A stretch of DNA of 64,000 nt from Myotis daubentonii (Eukaryota; Chordata; Mammalia; Chiroptera; Vespertilionidae), in NCBI RefSeq assembly GCF_963259705.1, contig NC_081851.1, forward strand, positions 10,638,145 through 10,702,144, given 5' to 3'. Every line of letters begins with the position of its first letter. The first letter of the stretch is position 1. Under the pieces are notes generated by a model. It was not told the origin of the DNA. It searched no databases and saw only the letters and a list, made by a program, of their open reading frames with translations. Positions 20,423 through 33,596 of the stretch are shown here, piece by piece. The position numbers and the translations under genes were made by a program.

Positions 20423-22700
20423 GCCTGCATATCGTTTAGTTCCTTTTCTGGCAATTCCTCCTTTTCTTTCATTTGGGGGTTGTTTATTTGTCTCCCCATT
20501 TCTGCTGCCCCTTTATATTTGTTTCTATGTATTAGATCAAACTGCTATGCCCCCCAATTTTCGTGGGGTAGTTTTATGTTGTAGGTGTTCTGTGGGACCC
20601 ATTGGTGCAGTCTCTCAGATCTCCTGAGCTGGGTGCTCTGGGAATGCCTCTTGTATGAGTTATTTGGGTTCTCTTGTTGTAACTGGGTCTTGAATGTTGT
20701 TGTCTCATTTGTGGATGGAATCTTCTCTCAGGCTGGCTGACTATGAGGCTCACCCCCAATCATGTCATGTGAGCTGTTGTGGTGGTGCTGACAGAACAGA
20801 ACAACACAAAACAAAACAAGAAACAAAACAAAAACATACACAAGACCTCTACCACAACAACAACAAAGGCAACCACAATAGAAGGTAAAATTAGGGAAGA
20901 GAAAAGAAAGCAAGAATAATTGAAGAAATAAAAGGAAAAAAATATGAGGAGAAAAAAAGGGGAAGAAACAGAGATGAAATAAAGAAAATAAGGGTGAATA
21001 TAGGGAAGGAACACAGTATGAAAGAGGAAGAAAAAAATTTGAAAAGGAACTTAGAGGAGAAAGCAGATACACCTAAAAATAAGAAAAGGCAAACAGATAA
21101 GAAAGCAGGAGAGAAGTTTTTTTAAATGGATTAGGAAAAGGAAAGAGAAAAATTAGATTTATAAAAGAAACAATAGAGACAAGGATAATAAATCAATAAA
21201 GCAGCTAGATAAAGAAGATACATTTTTTAAAAAGTAAAAAGGGATGGAAAAAAGGCAAGTGGCACTTAACTCAGCAGAGCTCAGTGTCCCTGGGAGCTCC
21301 CTTTGGGTCCGGCTCTTCTGATGACTGCAGCTGACGGTTCATCCTCCAGTTCTGGGCTGCCCGGGAGGTAGTCAGGTGCTAACCACTGTGAGAAACAGTC
21401 CTCCGTTAGCTTTCACCAACCTGGAAGCTCCAACTGATCCATAGTTTGTGTCTGTTCCACAGGACTTGGCTGCATTTGGGAGGGGCACACCGCACTCTAA
21501 GGCCAGTTTGTTAACAGCATGTGGGCCAGGGCTGGGCCAGCAAACTTCCCCAGGCTCCCCAGGCTCCTCCACCCACCTTCACCTGCCATCCAACTGTCAA
21601 TCTTCATCACTCAGAAGACTGTTTCTGCAAGGCTGGAGGCTGAATGGGAAGTCTAGACCTCTGGGTCTCCCATGACGGGGAGGTGCTGTTCAGATCTCAG
21701 GTGGTGGTTGTGTTTCCCTGTCCAGAGCTCCTCCTCTGAGAGGGGCCCAGAATATTACTCTGTCCTTGGCTCTGCAGAGGTCCTTGAGTGCAGTCCCATG
21801 GGATCGGCTGGACATGGGGGTTTCTACCAGCTCTCCCGAGTGGGGAAAGCACCAGCCAGGTTCCCGGGATCCTGAGGTAGACGGCCCCACCTCCCATCCA
21901 GTCACTGATGCTGCCGGAGGCTGTTCAAACCCGCAGGCCTGGCCTCTGCCGCTGTCTCCTCTGCAGAGGGCGAGATGCAGGGGTAGCAGGCGGGGCTCCT
22001 GAGTGGGTGATGGGTTGTATCGCCTCACGGGGGTGTTTTCCTTTTCCCGAGCTGTGGATTCTGGTGTTTCTCAGAAAAAATGGCCATTGTTTCAGTTTGG
22101 CAGGAGTGGGGAGTGGGGGGCAGGAGAGGGGTAATGAACCACTGAGGGACTGCTTTTCCACATCTCCCCAATGCTTTCCACCCCAGCCTCCTCTTAGGCA
22201 CCTCAAGTTCACACTCCCTCCCTCCACTGAAGGAAGCTTTGGGTGAGTAGCTGGGCTTTAAAAAAACAAAACAAATAACAAACAATCAACAGAAACCTGA
22301 GGGTTTTTCTCTGACTGGCTTTGGTCTCCCAGGCAGCAGCCCTGCCACCTTCATGGCTGGATGGCAGGGTCCACGGGCTGGCTCTGGTGCTCTGGCTGTG
22401 GAGCCCAGCCTGGGTTCCAGGCTCGGATTTTCTGAGGGGACAGGCCTCCTGTAGCTGAGAACCCCTCCTCACTCTCAGCCTGCTGCCTGTGGAACCGGGG
22501 TCAGCCCCGCTGCAACCAGGCCCTTCCTACCGTCTGCAGGTGTTTTCGGTCCTTCCTTGATATAAGTCTCCTCCTCAGGGGGACCTCAGTTGGTAATTCC
22601 GGGTGAATATTCCCCAATTCCGTTTAATTTCCAGTCTGGCCCTGGGAGGAGGTACAATAAAGGCCTGCCTATTTGGCCACCATCTTCGCTCCTTGCATTA
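20423..22700 (-). mobile_element. Probable L1 5'UTR, minus strand
   Basis: It lies directly upstream of the ORF1 start on the minus strand and ends, at about 22675-22690, with plus-strand GGCCACCATCTTCGCTCC. The complement has the AAGATGG core of the YY1 site found at the start of many mammalian L1 promoters. The part at 20790-21240 is A-rich on the plus strand and 21280-22670 is GC-richer. Frames of about 60-112 codons on both strands are by-products. The 5'UTR call is inferred from position and the YY1-like motif. Confidence 0.6.
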
Positions 22701-24745
22701 CCGCAAGCTCTTACATTTTAATAAGAGAATTATTAAGGCGACGTCAGAGGGATGGCGACGTAAGGGTGTGTCTTTTCCTTTCTCTCTGACATTTAAACAA
22801 GTTAAGCATCTGTACTTCAACAAAGAAGTCCCTGCTCAACCCGGATGCGCGCCCAAGAGATCCGCAAACTAAGGTGCCTTCCTGGAACAAGGAGACGAGA
22901 AGGGAGGGAAGGGCAGACATGGCCAGCACAGACGCAGCATCCCACAGCACAAGCAGTGTGTCTGCAGCCCAGCCCGGAAAGCCAGCAGCAGTAGCCGGCA
23001 CTTCCTGTACTTTGGTCGGGAGGAACACAGAGATGCGGGTGCAGCCCAGGAGGGCAATCTGCAAGTGGCAAGCAGTGAGCTGCCAGCGGCAAGAGAGGAC
23101 CTTGCCTGTCTGAGTTGCATGGTCACGCCTGCAAGCAGTGAGGGGTGCGGTGTTTGAATTGTGGGCACCCTACAAATAGGGTCTGCGTCGCATGTGAGCG
23201 GCAAGAGCCGACACTGAGTCAGCCCAGTGAGCGGCTCCCCACCGCTGGGCCTGGCGGTGGACTTTCAGTCCATCACAGAGCTCCCCGGCCACAGGGCTGA
23301 AAATCTTGCGATTGGGCGCCATCTACTGGAATAGAGTCGGAAGACTCCTCAGAGATCAGCGTGAAAACAAAGACCGCCAAGAACCACTGTAAGGATGATG
23401 ACCAGGAAGAAAGTGAAAACCCCCAGGAAGTAGGCTGGGGCGCAGGGCGGGTCGGGCGCAGTCACCCTCCCAGCAGCTGACTTGCTGTCTTGTTGTTTGA
23501 CCCTACGAGGGCGATTTGCAGAATTTGATCTAAACACAAGAGGAAGTGAATCTGTAGAGACTGTGCAGAAACTAAAGAAAACCTTTGCCACTTCCCCCAT
23601 TTCATCGCTTTTCACATCTCATTTTAGCAAACGTGAATACGTACGTTAACTTTTATGCCAAGTCGTCTTTATGGAAAGCAATCAAAGATAAATATCTATT
23701 CATTTGGGCCTTATAAAAAGCAAGTCCATCTACCGGTAATTTTGCACAATCCAGACTGGCCTAAATATAAAGTCCTTCAATGCTTAGCATACTTCCCACT
23801 TTGCTGATGATGTAGGCAAATTTGCTCATTGGTTTTTTAGGGTGTATTTGCTCCCTAATGAGTCCCATTAAGCCATCAAAATACAGATGTTGGGAATCCA
23901 CGCTCTCACTTTTGTTCAGCAATCCCAGCAACCCGTATTTTATAGTTAACTGGCCAGGAGCACATGTGAACTTCGAGGCTGGCTTCCTTGAGGTGAAGGC
24001 TTATTCTCCCAAAGGCAGGCTCTGTGAGGCGGCCCTGAGCCCCTGCCGCCCGGGGGTGGAGCAGACCTCACGAACAGGCACACAGCCTGGCCGTAAAGCC
24101 AGCTGGCTCCCTGGTCTCCTTTACAAAGCCGGCCTCTGGCCTATGTCTGGCCTCGAAGGAAGCGTGGCCTGCCCCTCACTGTTAGGTGCAGGGCCAGCTC
24201 CTCTCCCAGCTGCCGCCATATGCTTGCTCCTGAAGCAGATGAGCCGCCTCCAGGCAGGAGTCCTATTCCCAGCGATTATTTTTAGCTGAAAGCAGCACCG
24301 CCCCCAACTTTCCACATTTCTAAGGTGCTAGGCCATCTCCTGTCACTCCTGCTGCCCCTCACATCCCTTTTCTGGGTTCGCTGCCCTGCCCTGGAGGGTC
24401 TTCCCGGCTCCCTTTCTCCAGGGCATGGAGAGGGGCCGAGTCTCCGAGTCTCCCCGGTTCCAGGAGGCCTGGGGGCGGTGGCGGGGCTGCTGCTGTGAGG
24501 GGCCAGCCGGAGTGGAGGCTGCATCGCCACATCACTTGTGGGCACAGGTCCTCTCAGTGCCTCTCAGTGCCATCTGCTCTGTGTGCTCAGAAGACTGGCA
24601 CTGCCTGCCTCTCCGATCTCCCAGGCGTCCAGGAGGGGCATGCTTCCGTCGGCCACCCACCCCTGCCAGCCAGCCCACCCGCACATCCAGGGGGCACGAG
24701 CCCCCGCGTTTGCTCCAGCGCCTTGGGGACACAGCAGCTGATGCT
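22701..24745. other. Unique sequence with one transmembrane-like open frame
   Basis: No mobile element recognised. The stretch 22840-23340 is GC-rich and repeat-like in feel but not assignable. A candidate reading frame at 23349-23615 is listed separately. Confidence 0.4.
23349..23615 (-). CDS. Doubtful 88-codon frame with a C-terminal hydrophobic segment
   Basis: I do not recognise this product. The frame runs from MKSDEMGEV to a stop just after ..GLCFHADL. Residues of about 64-84 (AYFLGVFTFFLVIILTVVLG) form one strongly hydrophobic stretch of transmembrane length, preceded by a basic patch (RPRRVKQQ). A possible splice acceptor-like CCCCAG lies before the AYFLG codons, so the hydrophobic part could be a terminal exon. 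It could equally be chance; no Kozak context, homolog or second exon is evident. Confidence 0.15.
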   Translation of the reverse strand: MKSDEMGEVAKVFFSFCTVSTDSLPLVFRSNSANRPRRVKQQDSKSAAGRVTAPDPPCAPAYFLGVFTFFLVIILTVVLGGLCFHADL

Positions 24746-24749
24746 TGTG

Positions 24750-24935
24750 TGACGATCTACAGGTTTTGCACGTGTTACTGCACTCGAGTCTTACACATTC
24801 TGAGCAGTGTGGGCATTAGTGGCAGCATTTTACAGAAACGGGAACAGAGCCTTGAGTCCAGCAATTACAGGGAATTAGTGGCGCTGTGTTGGAATCTAAG
24901 TATTTCAGGTTTCCTCCTCAGTTCCTTTCTAATTA
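24750..24935 (+). mobile_element. MIR remnant
   Basis: 'TTACTGCACTCGAGTCTTAC..GCATTTTACAGAAACGGGAACAGAG..GGAATTAGTGGCGCTGTG' follows the MIR order (lymph-like core, 'attttacagatgaggaaactga', 'agtggcagagc'). Confidence 0.55.
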
Positions 24936-24939
24936 ACCA

Positions 24940-27900
24940 TTTATTTTTATAACACGAGTCTTGTGTGGTAAGGCTCTTGCCCTTTAGTTGTCAAATGCTT
25001 CCAGAGGACTCACTTGTGCTTGGCAAGCCTGCTCACTCCCAGTTAAGTGTACGTGTTGACACACAGGCGACACTGGCAGTCTGCCTGGGTCTGTCCCTGG
25101 CAGCAGGTGGCAGTTTCCATCCAGCCCACGTGCTCCTGTGTGCTCCGTGCTCCGTGCTCTGTGCTCGGGGCAGGAGCGGCCGCTGGGGGGAAGGAGCGAC
25201 AGCTAGGCGAGCCCATAGCCCTGAATGTGCTGCACGGCCTGCAGGATTCAGGCTTTTCTCCTTAACTGGGGCGCCACGCTCCCTGCTGACCGCGCCAGCC
25301 TCTCTCTCCAGCCCTGGCCCTGCTGTTCTCCCATCCCCGGGCCCTGCTCCCAGACCCACTTCTGAACATTGCCAGGCTCCTCAGACCCCCTGTGGCTGCA
25401 GGCCTTGCTCATGGCCCCGTGCAGACTCGTCACAGTCCTTTCCCAGCCTCCCCCGCACAGTCATGGGTGAAGCGGGGTCCTGCCTACGGAGGTGGACATA
25501 TGACTTGCTCTGGCCAAGGGAACGGGGCAGAGGACATGTGCTGGTGCTGGGCCAGGGTCTGAAGAGGCACTGTGGGTGCTGCTCACCCTCCTGTGCGTTC
25601 CCACCCATCATGTCATCTCTTCCTGAGTAACTGCTGGTCCCCAAATCCAGAGATGTGGGAGCACACTGAATCTAGCCCCCCTCTGGAGCCAGGCCCAGCT
25701 CAGCCAGCAGAGCCCCACGGGCCCCTGGGCGGAGGTGAGAACTGAATGCTTGCTGTGGCAGCCACTGAGTTTTGAGGGCATTGGTGACCAGTCTTTTTGC
25801 ATATTAGTAAGCGCGCCCTCGCCCTCGCCCTCGCCCTCCCCCTCCCACCACCAACACGTGCACGTGGCTGTGCGCACACAACACACACACTTAGATATCG
25901 TTTTCTGGCCTGAAAAGGCTCCTGCTCATGGTCCCCAGCCTGAATTCCCAGGGGCTCCCCCAGGGGGCTGGCAGCTGCGCCTTCTAGCACTCAGAGCTGC
26001 GCCCCTGGGGCGTCCTGCCAGGCCGCACTTGCTCTCCCTGTCGGGAGCAGAACTGGCTGGAGGGAGAATGTGAACCAGAATCTCCGGGGTGGGTGGGTCG
26101 GCATGTGGTCAGTAGCCAGTCTGAGTGAAATGAAAGCAGGGCCGGGCTGGGAGGGCAGAGAGCAGCTCTGCAGGGCGGCAGCCAGTGGCCCTTGCCCGGC
26201 CAGGCTGTGGGTCAGCACGCTGGGACCAATAAGTGTGCTTCCCATGGAAGGACTGTGACAGCCCACTAATTCCTACATCAGGGTGCCTGCAGCCCAGCCC
26301 CCCCCGCCCCAACCCCGCGGACCCTTCTTGGCTTAAGGCACTCAGGGCACCACCACTCACACTTGATGAGAGAAAGGACAGACTGGATGGTGGCAGAGGG
26401 ATTTAGTAAGCGACATTCGTGCCTCCTCACCACGGCATGGACTGTTGTATCAAAGGAACTAGCAACACCCAGGCCCTGGGGGGTGGGAATGGGGGGCATT
26501 CAGATGGGACGAGCCGGGCAGCGCACCCCACTTTCCTGCAAAGCCCCATGCGCACCTGCCTTCCAGCATCCGGCCAACAGCCACTGTCACTGCTATTCTG
26601 ATTTCTAGACGGGAATGTGGCAGGGCAGGCTCAGTAGTGAACTCTTGTTTCAGGGCCTGAGACCTGGTTTCTCTCCAAGCAGCTGGGGCTCCTGTGGGGG
26701 CACAGCCCCGGCTTCCTGGTCTCTAAGACAGACTGGCCGGTGCTCACAGACTTGGCCAAGGACTGAGCCTGGACACGCCTGGCTGAGCGGGCTGCGGGGC
26801 TCCTGGCATGCTGCCTCTCCACCGGCCCGCGCCCTCCGTGGAATGCCACTCGAGCTGGGACTGTCCCAGGGGCCTGCAGCTGGCCGCCACCTCAGCGTGC
26901 CCCGCACAGGGGTGGCAGCAATAGCCCCACGCAGGCAGGTGGCGAAGGGATTTGGAGCCTTTTGGTGAGGGGCTGTCAGGAAGCACCACATGTGCTTGTA
27001 TAGAGGGCCGGGGTGACGCTAGAATGAGCCCTGGGTGGAGTCCCGGCCCTTGGCAGGACCCATGGGAGCTGGTTGAGGGCGGGCCCCCAGCTGGAGTCCT
27101 CCTGGGTGACAGCGACAGTAATTGTCACAGGTGCTGAGGGGCCGGCGGGAGGTGAGGGTAGAGCCCAGCATGGCTGCATCTTCAGGAAAGCCCTCTCTCT
27201 GGGCTATTACTGCCCTGGGGGCGGGGCAGGGGGCCTGGCGTCGGGGTGGAGGACGGCTGGGGAGCGGGTCTGTGGGAGGACAGGCTCTAACACTGGTGAG
27301 CAGCTCCTTTATAAGCACTCAGCCCTCTGCTCACTCAGTCCTCCCGACAAACAGAGGCGTCGGTCAGGGCATCCCCAGGTCACCCCTGAGGGAGTGAAGG
27401 CCAGAGAGGCCGGGCCAGGGGACAGATGCGCCCGCACAGCGTCCCCTTCTCCTCGGGGAGTCCCACGGGCCCACGCCCTCCGCGCAGCTCCTCTTGCACT
27501 GCAGCTTTGTCAGCCACCCAGGAACTTCCCTGCTGCAAACCAAGCCATTTGCTCTTCTAGGGCCGGAAAAATAATTTGTCTTTCTACCTTTTAAAGTTCT
27601 TCTGGCTGGTCTTAATAATCACATTCACACGAGACAGATTACAGGGGAAGTGAGGAAAGTTTATGACACATGCACGTACGGGAGCGCCATAAGAACGTGG
27701 GCCCTCAGACAGGCGGCGTGGAGGCCCACAGGCCTCTGAGCTGAGGAGAGCGGAGCTGGCATGGGCTTCAAGGGGCGAAGGCAATGGAGATGGAGAAGCC
27801 AATGCGTGGTCAGCAAACGCCTGCTGGGCCGTCCTTAGCACAGGGACGCACGGGGGACTTTGAGCAAATGGGCCTCGCTGGCTGCCTGGCTCTTTCCTGT

Positions 27901-28400
27901 GGTTCATATCAGACACATGACCTGTGTGACATCTCCCTTCTGGGGCAGGTCCTCCCTCTACATGCTTTTAGGCAGTTAGGGAGAGAGTCAACGTTTTCCC
28001 TTAGCCTTTCATTTCTTAAAAATAACCAGCTTAAAATAATTAATATCCCCAAAAGGCATCACACTCTGCCCCCCTCACTCTACAGCAGTAACCCCAGCCT
28101 GAGCGCAGCCTGGAGAGCCCCTCTCCGCCCCTGCCGGTGCCCACCGGCTGGTCAGGGCAGCAGCTCCTCCTTTGCTGCCGTGCCTCCCCACCCTCCTCCT
28201 CCCGCGACGCCCCCATAAGTGACTCTCGGGGGCGCTGTGCCTCACTCCCACGCGGAGCAGCTTTCCTTCTCTGCTGGGGAAGGTGCTGGTGGTTTATAAC
28301 CGAGCAGTTTGCATGTGTGTGCGATGAGCAGTTAGGGAGGATTCAGCGGCGCCCACAGCTCCAGGCCCTCCTCTGCACAATGGGGCTCAGAGCAGCACTT
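24940..28400. other. GC-rich unique sequence without a recognised gene
   Basis: Overlapping frames occur on both strands (largest 24965-25630 plus, 221 codons; 27073-27594 plus, 173 codons). They are compositionally driven, Pro/Arg/Ala-rich and without domains. A MIR-like trace may lie near 27300-27420. Short GC-rich runs are present but no clear CpG-island promoter. Confidence 0.4.
25814..25852 (-). repeat. (CCCTCG)n short repeat with G-quadruplex potential on the minus strand
   Basis: Four CGCCCT steps are followed by CCCCCTCCC. The minus strand therefore has successive GGG runs spaced by 3 bases, a canonical intramolecular G-quadruplex pattern. Confidence 0.7.
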
Positions 28401-28404
28401 CGCT

Positions 28405-28510
28405 CAGAGGTTTTTACAAAATTAAATGAGTGAATACAGGCAAAGTGCTCAGAATCACGCTTGGCCCACAGTGAGAGCTAATAAAGTCTGGCTGCTATTA
28501 TTACTACACT
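28405..28510 (+). mobile_element. MIR remnant (3' part)
   Basis: 'AAATTAAATGAGTGAATACAGG', 'AAAGTGCTCAGAATCACGCTTGGC' and 'CTGCTATTATTA' follow the well-known MIR order 'taaatgagataatg..aaagcgcttagcacagtgcctggc..tattatta'. Confidence 0.7.
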
Positions 28511-30751
28511 CTCAGTAGACGCTACATTAGTGTGTGAATACAGAATGGAAAGGAGCCCAATGTAGCCTTTTGCATGTTGGACTTTTCATTTCCTTTCTTC
28601 CATGTCTATAAGAAATTGTTTTGCCCAAAGTGGCTGTTCAAAATTAATCAAACACAAAGAATGAAGTAGTTCAAAAATCACAGAAAAAATAAATAGAATG
28701 CTAAGTCACACAACATTACTCATTGGAATTCAAACCATATAGCATTGCTAAACTTTAATTTGTCTTGAAATAAAAAAAGTCATTTCTTCATTGATAGTAA
28801 AGGGCTTGCAGTGGAAAAATTAGAAAGGGCTTGTTTTAACCAAATTAATTGCAATTTGGTGAAACCAGATTTTCAGCTGTGTTTCGGTGACGTAGAGACT
28901 GACTGTTTCATTTGTTTCCTATCCTCTCGCTTCCAGTGTTCTCTAGGCTCTAGTCACAGACGGAGGAGGAGGCCGGAGGCCCTTCTCACTCAGTGAGTTC
29001 TGGTCCTGTGCCAGGCAGGGCTCAGGGCGTCCACAATCTCTCCTGGGCGGTGAGATCAATAAGAACGAAACGGTGAGATACGTGGGATGAATGCAGGGTC
29101 TCGGGCCCTACACTGCACTGAACTGTAGCCCCTCTTCTCTCACCCCCACCGGCTCATTCACGCCCAGTGCTGTTGGGTATTCCGCCGGGACACAGCCAAG
29201 CATGAGGGATATCAGGACGGTGAAGTCGATCTCTAAGCTTCTCTAAGCTCCAAAGAGTTTACACGTGAGAGTTGCGCTAAGACGAGTCCACAGCAGTAAA
29301 GATGACAACATGACATGTGAACGCAGAAATTTCACCGTCCCAACGCTTGGTCATAATTACACTTTTGGAATTTAAGGCTAAATTTTGAAAAACTTGTGGT
29401 AGTACTATAACTTGCATGGACATCTGTGTCTGCTGAATAGTCATTTATTGCTAGAACTAGAGAGAAGGTCTATTTTATCATAACAGGCGTATGGGAGGTT
29501 TATTATACTAGTAGTTAAAAAGGAATTTCTCTCTTAGTATTTTAGTCTTTGCTCCCAAGTTAATAGGAAAAAATAAAATGAACATAAAATAAATAACACA
29601 CAAAAGAAGGCATAAGAGTATAAATTAGTTCCTTGTAATTGGTAAGAGTAGTAGACGCATATGCATTTGGGAAACTGTCTAGTTGAGTTTCTATAAATGA
29701 GGAATGATAGACCCGTATATTGTATAATTGTGTGTAAAACATTTTCAACCACATGTGAAATTATGCCAATTTGAAAGTAACTACAGGTGTCATTTAAACA
29801 CACTTATTCCTTTGACAATGTAGGTATGAACTAGCCCAGTCAGAGCCTGTGGGGCCTGCATTTCCACTTCTTGAGGAAAAGGTTTAGGGTAAAGTAATTT
29901 CAGTGTGTTACGTCCTGGCATGAAAGGTGTTACCCAAGTTATATCTCCCTTCCGTGGTCAGCGCCGAATGGTCTGAGCCCGTAATGCGGGCCGGGCCGGC
30001 TGCTGTTTTGGAAAGTCTGTTTTTTAAAAGCCGGAGGAAAATCACGTGTGCCTCTGCTGTGATAAGACACGTCATTGCAACTCTTTTTCCTTCCAATGAA
30101 ACATAACACCCGACCCTGCTGTTCCTCACTGATGAGGGTGCGACCTGCGACACTTCAGCTGCGGGGTTTCCAGGTAACTTACGCTTGTTACAGGTTCTAA
30201 AAGCTGTTGATGAGAAAGGTACTAAAAGAGTTCCTCCAGCAGGAACCCTGTGGCTCTTGGAGAATCAGCCCGCTCCTCACGAGCATGACGGAGCTCACTG
30301 CCTCCAGTCCAGAGAGGAGCTTGCCCTGGGGACACCCGGCCCTGCCCTGAGCACCCCCCTCCCCATGGCAGCTCTGCTCTGGCCTGTAGCCCACTGTCTG
30401 TCGGGGACACATTTGCAAAATGCGAGGGTTGGAATGAAGGAAATCAATTGAGCACTGAGACTTCACTTTCTGGGAAACATTCAGCTTAGGGGTTTTGCAG
30501 CGCCTACGTGTAAATTTACCTAATTCTATGAGACAAACATTTGTTGGCTCATCATTCATCTAGCCTCTAGACTTAATCTCATTAAAAAAACTTTTAAAGT
30601 TTCTTTAAAGTTTGTCTATTTTATCAGCGTACAAAAAGTTCAAATGACAATGCAGAATGATTCTTTTAAACAAGCACATATTTCATACCAAGAAGAGAAA
30701 GCAATAATTCTTTTCTCCTTAGTAATTGTCACAAGCAATTGACCCATGGCT
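28511..30751. other. Unique sequence, nothing recognised
   Basis: Mostly AT-rich from 28550 to 29900, with short frames only. No clear element or array. Confidence 0.4.
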
Positions 30752-30760
30752 AGGAGAGAT

Positions 30761-30966
30761 TTATTTTTTAAAATATATTTTATTGATGTTTTTACAGAGA
30801 GAAAGGGAGAGGGATAGAGAGTTAGAAACATTGATCAGCTGCCTCCTGCACACTCCCTACTGGGGATGTGCCCGCAACCAAGGTACATGCCCTTGACCGG
30901 AATTGAACCTGGGACCCCTGAGTCCGCAGGCTGACGCTCTATCCACTGAGCCAAACCGGTTAGGGC
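30761..30966 (-). mobile_element. Ves-type SINE, minus strand
   Basis: The minus-strand head is CCTAACCGGTTTGGCTCAGT, followed by GGATAGAGCGTCAGCCTGCG (A box region), a B-box region GGTTCAATTCCGG, then CAAGGGCATGTACC, the GA-rich body and a TATTTT-type tail. Exact 9-bp duplications AGGAGAGAT lie at 30752-30760 and 30967-30975. This copy is close to those at 34645 and 51961, indicating a young subfamily. Confidence 0.92.
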
Positions 30967-30975
30967 AGGAGAGAT

Positions 30976-33590
30976 CTTAAAGTAATTGCACTTAGAGTTT
31001 TCATTTCTTCGAGTGAAGTTTTGCTGAAATTCCTGGAACTGGTGGCTGAGGGAGGGCGACCATGCCTTCCTTGTTTCCCAGGGAAAGCCTGGCCGTGCCT
31101 GGGTCACGCAGGGGTCGCGCCTGCTGTTCTGGCATCTTGTTCACTTAATGACCTTCATCCTCAAGGACAATCTCAGTTGGATGATAAATAACATAATCTT
31201 ACTTTAGAATTAGGTAAATAGAACAAACTCACAAGTAAATAGTATTCTTCAGATTCAATGAAACTTTCACTTTTCTTATCAAAAAATAAATGCTACTTAT
31301 TTTAAATAAAACATCTTAGGTATGTTTTTTAAAAAAGAACTAAATGCTTCTTTCTATATAACTTTGGGAATAGTCAAATTTGAAAATTTCCACTTCTGGC
31401 AGTTTTCACAGATAACTCACCTATGAGAACCCTCTAGTTCTAGGAAACTAGAAAAGCCGAATTTAACCAAAATTGTGTCTGTCTTGCAAGAATGATTTTT
31501 ACATTTTTAAAGAGTTGGGGAAAATCAAAGTAAGGACACTCTGTGACACCTGGACGTTCTCTGCAGTTCAAACGGAGCTGGTAGCTGAAGCTTTGTTGGA
31601 ACATGGCCGCGTCCTCCCTTCGCAGATTGCCTGGCGGCTCTGGTGCGACACAGAAAAGGCGGGTGGGTCCCCCAGAAACCGCAGCGCACACAGTGCTGAC
31701 GCCTGCTGCAAACATCGTGGCCACCTAGTCTTCCTGCAGGATTGTAACTAGTGGTCGTGCTGTGTGTAGATCCGTAATATGATGAACTGAACTAAAAATA
31801 CTAAATAAGCAAATACATACACACATGTATTCATGTGTGGAAAGTCTTAGAAGGTTTCATTTCAACATAGAAAAATTCCAAGAAAAAATTTGAAACAATA
31901 ATAAATATTTTAATTAAAAAATAAATGTAAAAAAAAAAAGATACACTCCTCCCACTCCCTCCCCCCTTATATCCCTTAAAAAATCTCTGAATGGAAGGGA
32001 ACGTGGAAGTCCCAACCTTGAGACGGACACGTCACGTGGCTGTGAGCTGTGAGCTCATTAGCACAGGTAATGCTGCTGCAGAAGGTCAGGCGACTGCAGG
32101 GGACCTGCTCTACAGGCAGCAAAACCAAGGCCCACGTCCAGGCCACACTCACCTGCCAGGGCAGGCGCCGGGATGCCAGCATTTGCCCTGCACCCCCTTC
32201 CTGTGCTCCCCAGTGAGACTGTAGGAGGGATGAGGGGCAGTCTAAAGCCCTCTCACCGCACAGAGAGACTCTCTGTGGTGTGCTCTTGGCAGTGTCACAC
32301 ACGACTCTCACCGGCGTAGCTCCAGCTGCAGGGGCTGTGGCTGACGTCGGGGGAGTGGTTCCCATCCAGCTGCAGAGAAAGACCACAGTTGCGTGTCCTG
32401 ACCCGGCAGAGCCTGCACACTTCACTCCTGGTTTCTCAGTGTCTCTCTGTGTCTTGATCTCTGAGACCCCCGGGCACTGCTATCTCCTGTCAGGGATGAG
32501 TCTGTGCAGAATCGAAGCACAGGGCAAACTGAAGGAAAGAATTCAATTAATTTTCTTATGATGTTTCCGTTTAAACAAGGCCCTTAGTTCATAAAATGTC
32601 CAGATAATCAAGGGAAAACATTATCCTAGATCATTTGATTTATTTATTTGGATTACATATGCTATACTTCCTGGCCATATATATTCTGATTTTAAACAAT
32701 GACAATCACAATAGTGTCCTTATGGGAAATGAGCTTCATAGGGAATGAGCCAGTGCAGGGCGTGGCTTAGTGACGCAAGGACCAGCAAGGGCCCTCATCA
32801 GGTTACAGTCTCCCCGAGGATTGGTAATCTTTGAATGCTGTGCCTTCCGGCAAAATAATGCATAATCATGCAGACGGACAGAGCAACATGAATCATAAAC
32901 TTCTCTGTTTCCACGTGAGGTGTTAACAATTGAAGCTCACTTTCATGCCATGATGAAGTCTAGTTTTTATAACATCGCCTTGCCTTTGACCAGCAAGTTA
33001 ATGCAGGGTTGACTGGCCCTTGGCCCGAGCAGCTCAGTAATATTTGATCAGTGAATGAATGAGTAAGTGGGTCATTAAACCAACCCAGATGTCAGGGTCC
33101 TGACAGCAACTGGAAAAGAGCAGAAGGAGCAATCTTTGAAGCTGGCTGCTTCTCAGCTGGCCAGCAGGGAGGGGTTCCAGCGATTGTCCTGGCTGCGCCT
33201 CCAAAGACGCATCTCATCACGTGGGGGAAGAACTGCGGTGGGGGTGGGGGGGGTCATTTCTTAGTTCACACCCGGGAAGCCCAGGTTAGGACTAGGAAGA
33301 GCCTGCAGAGCAGGTGGCCGGCGCCTTTGCCCCGGGAGCTTCATAGCACCTCAAGAACCTGGGTCCAACCCTTTCAAACACAGCAGCTTCGATGCCTGGG
33401 GACCTTGGGGCATGCACTGAGCAGGCCTTTCCTTCTGCAAAGCTCATGGAGAACGCGCCTTCCTAAGGTGAGAACACTACTGTAGGATGAACAGACAGAC
33501 AGGTGTGCATGGGAGAGAAGGGGCCTCCAGAAACGCCAGGATGGGTGTGGTTATCGGAATGGTTCCCCGCTGAGGCGAGGGGGCTCTCCA
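30976..33590. other. Unique sequence, nothing recognised
   Basis: Mixed AT-rich (31150-31980, 32560-32950) and GC-rich blocks. The largest frame (31976-32425 minus, 149 codons) has no domain. A G run at 33236-33253 has weak G-quadruplex character. Confidence 0.4.
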
Positions 33591-33596
33591 GTGACC

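Noticed and set aside
24965..25630. 221-codon plus-strand frame in GC-rich DNA
   Set aside because: Overlaps several frames on both strands, no domain, ordinary composition-driven frame.
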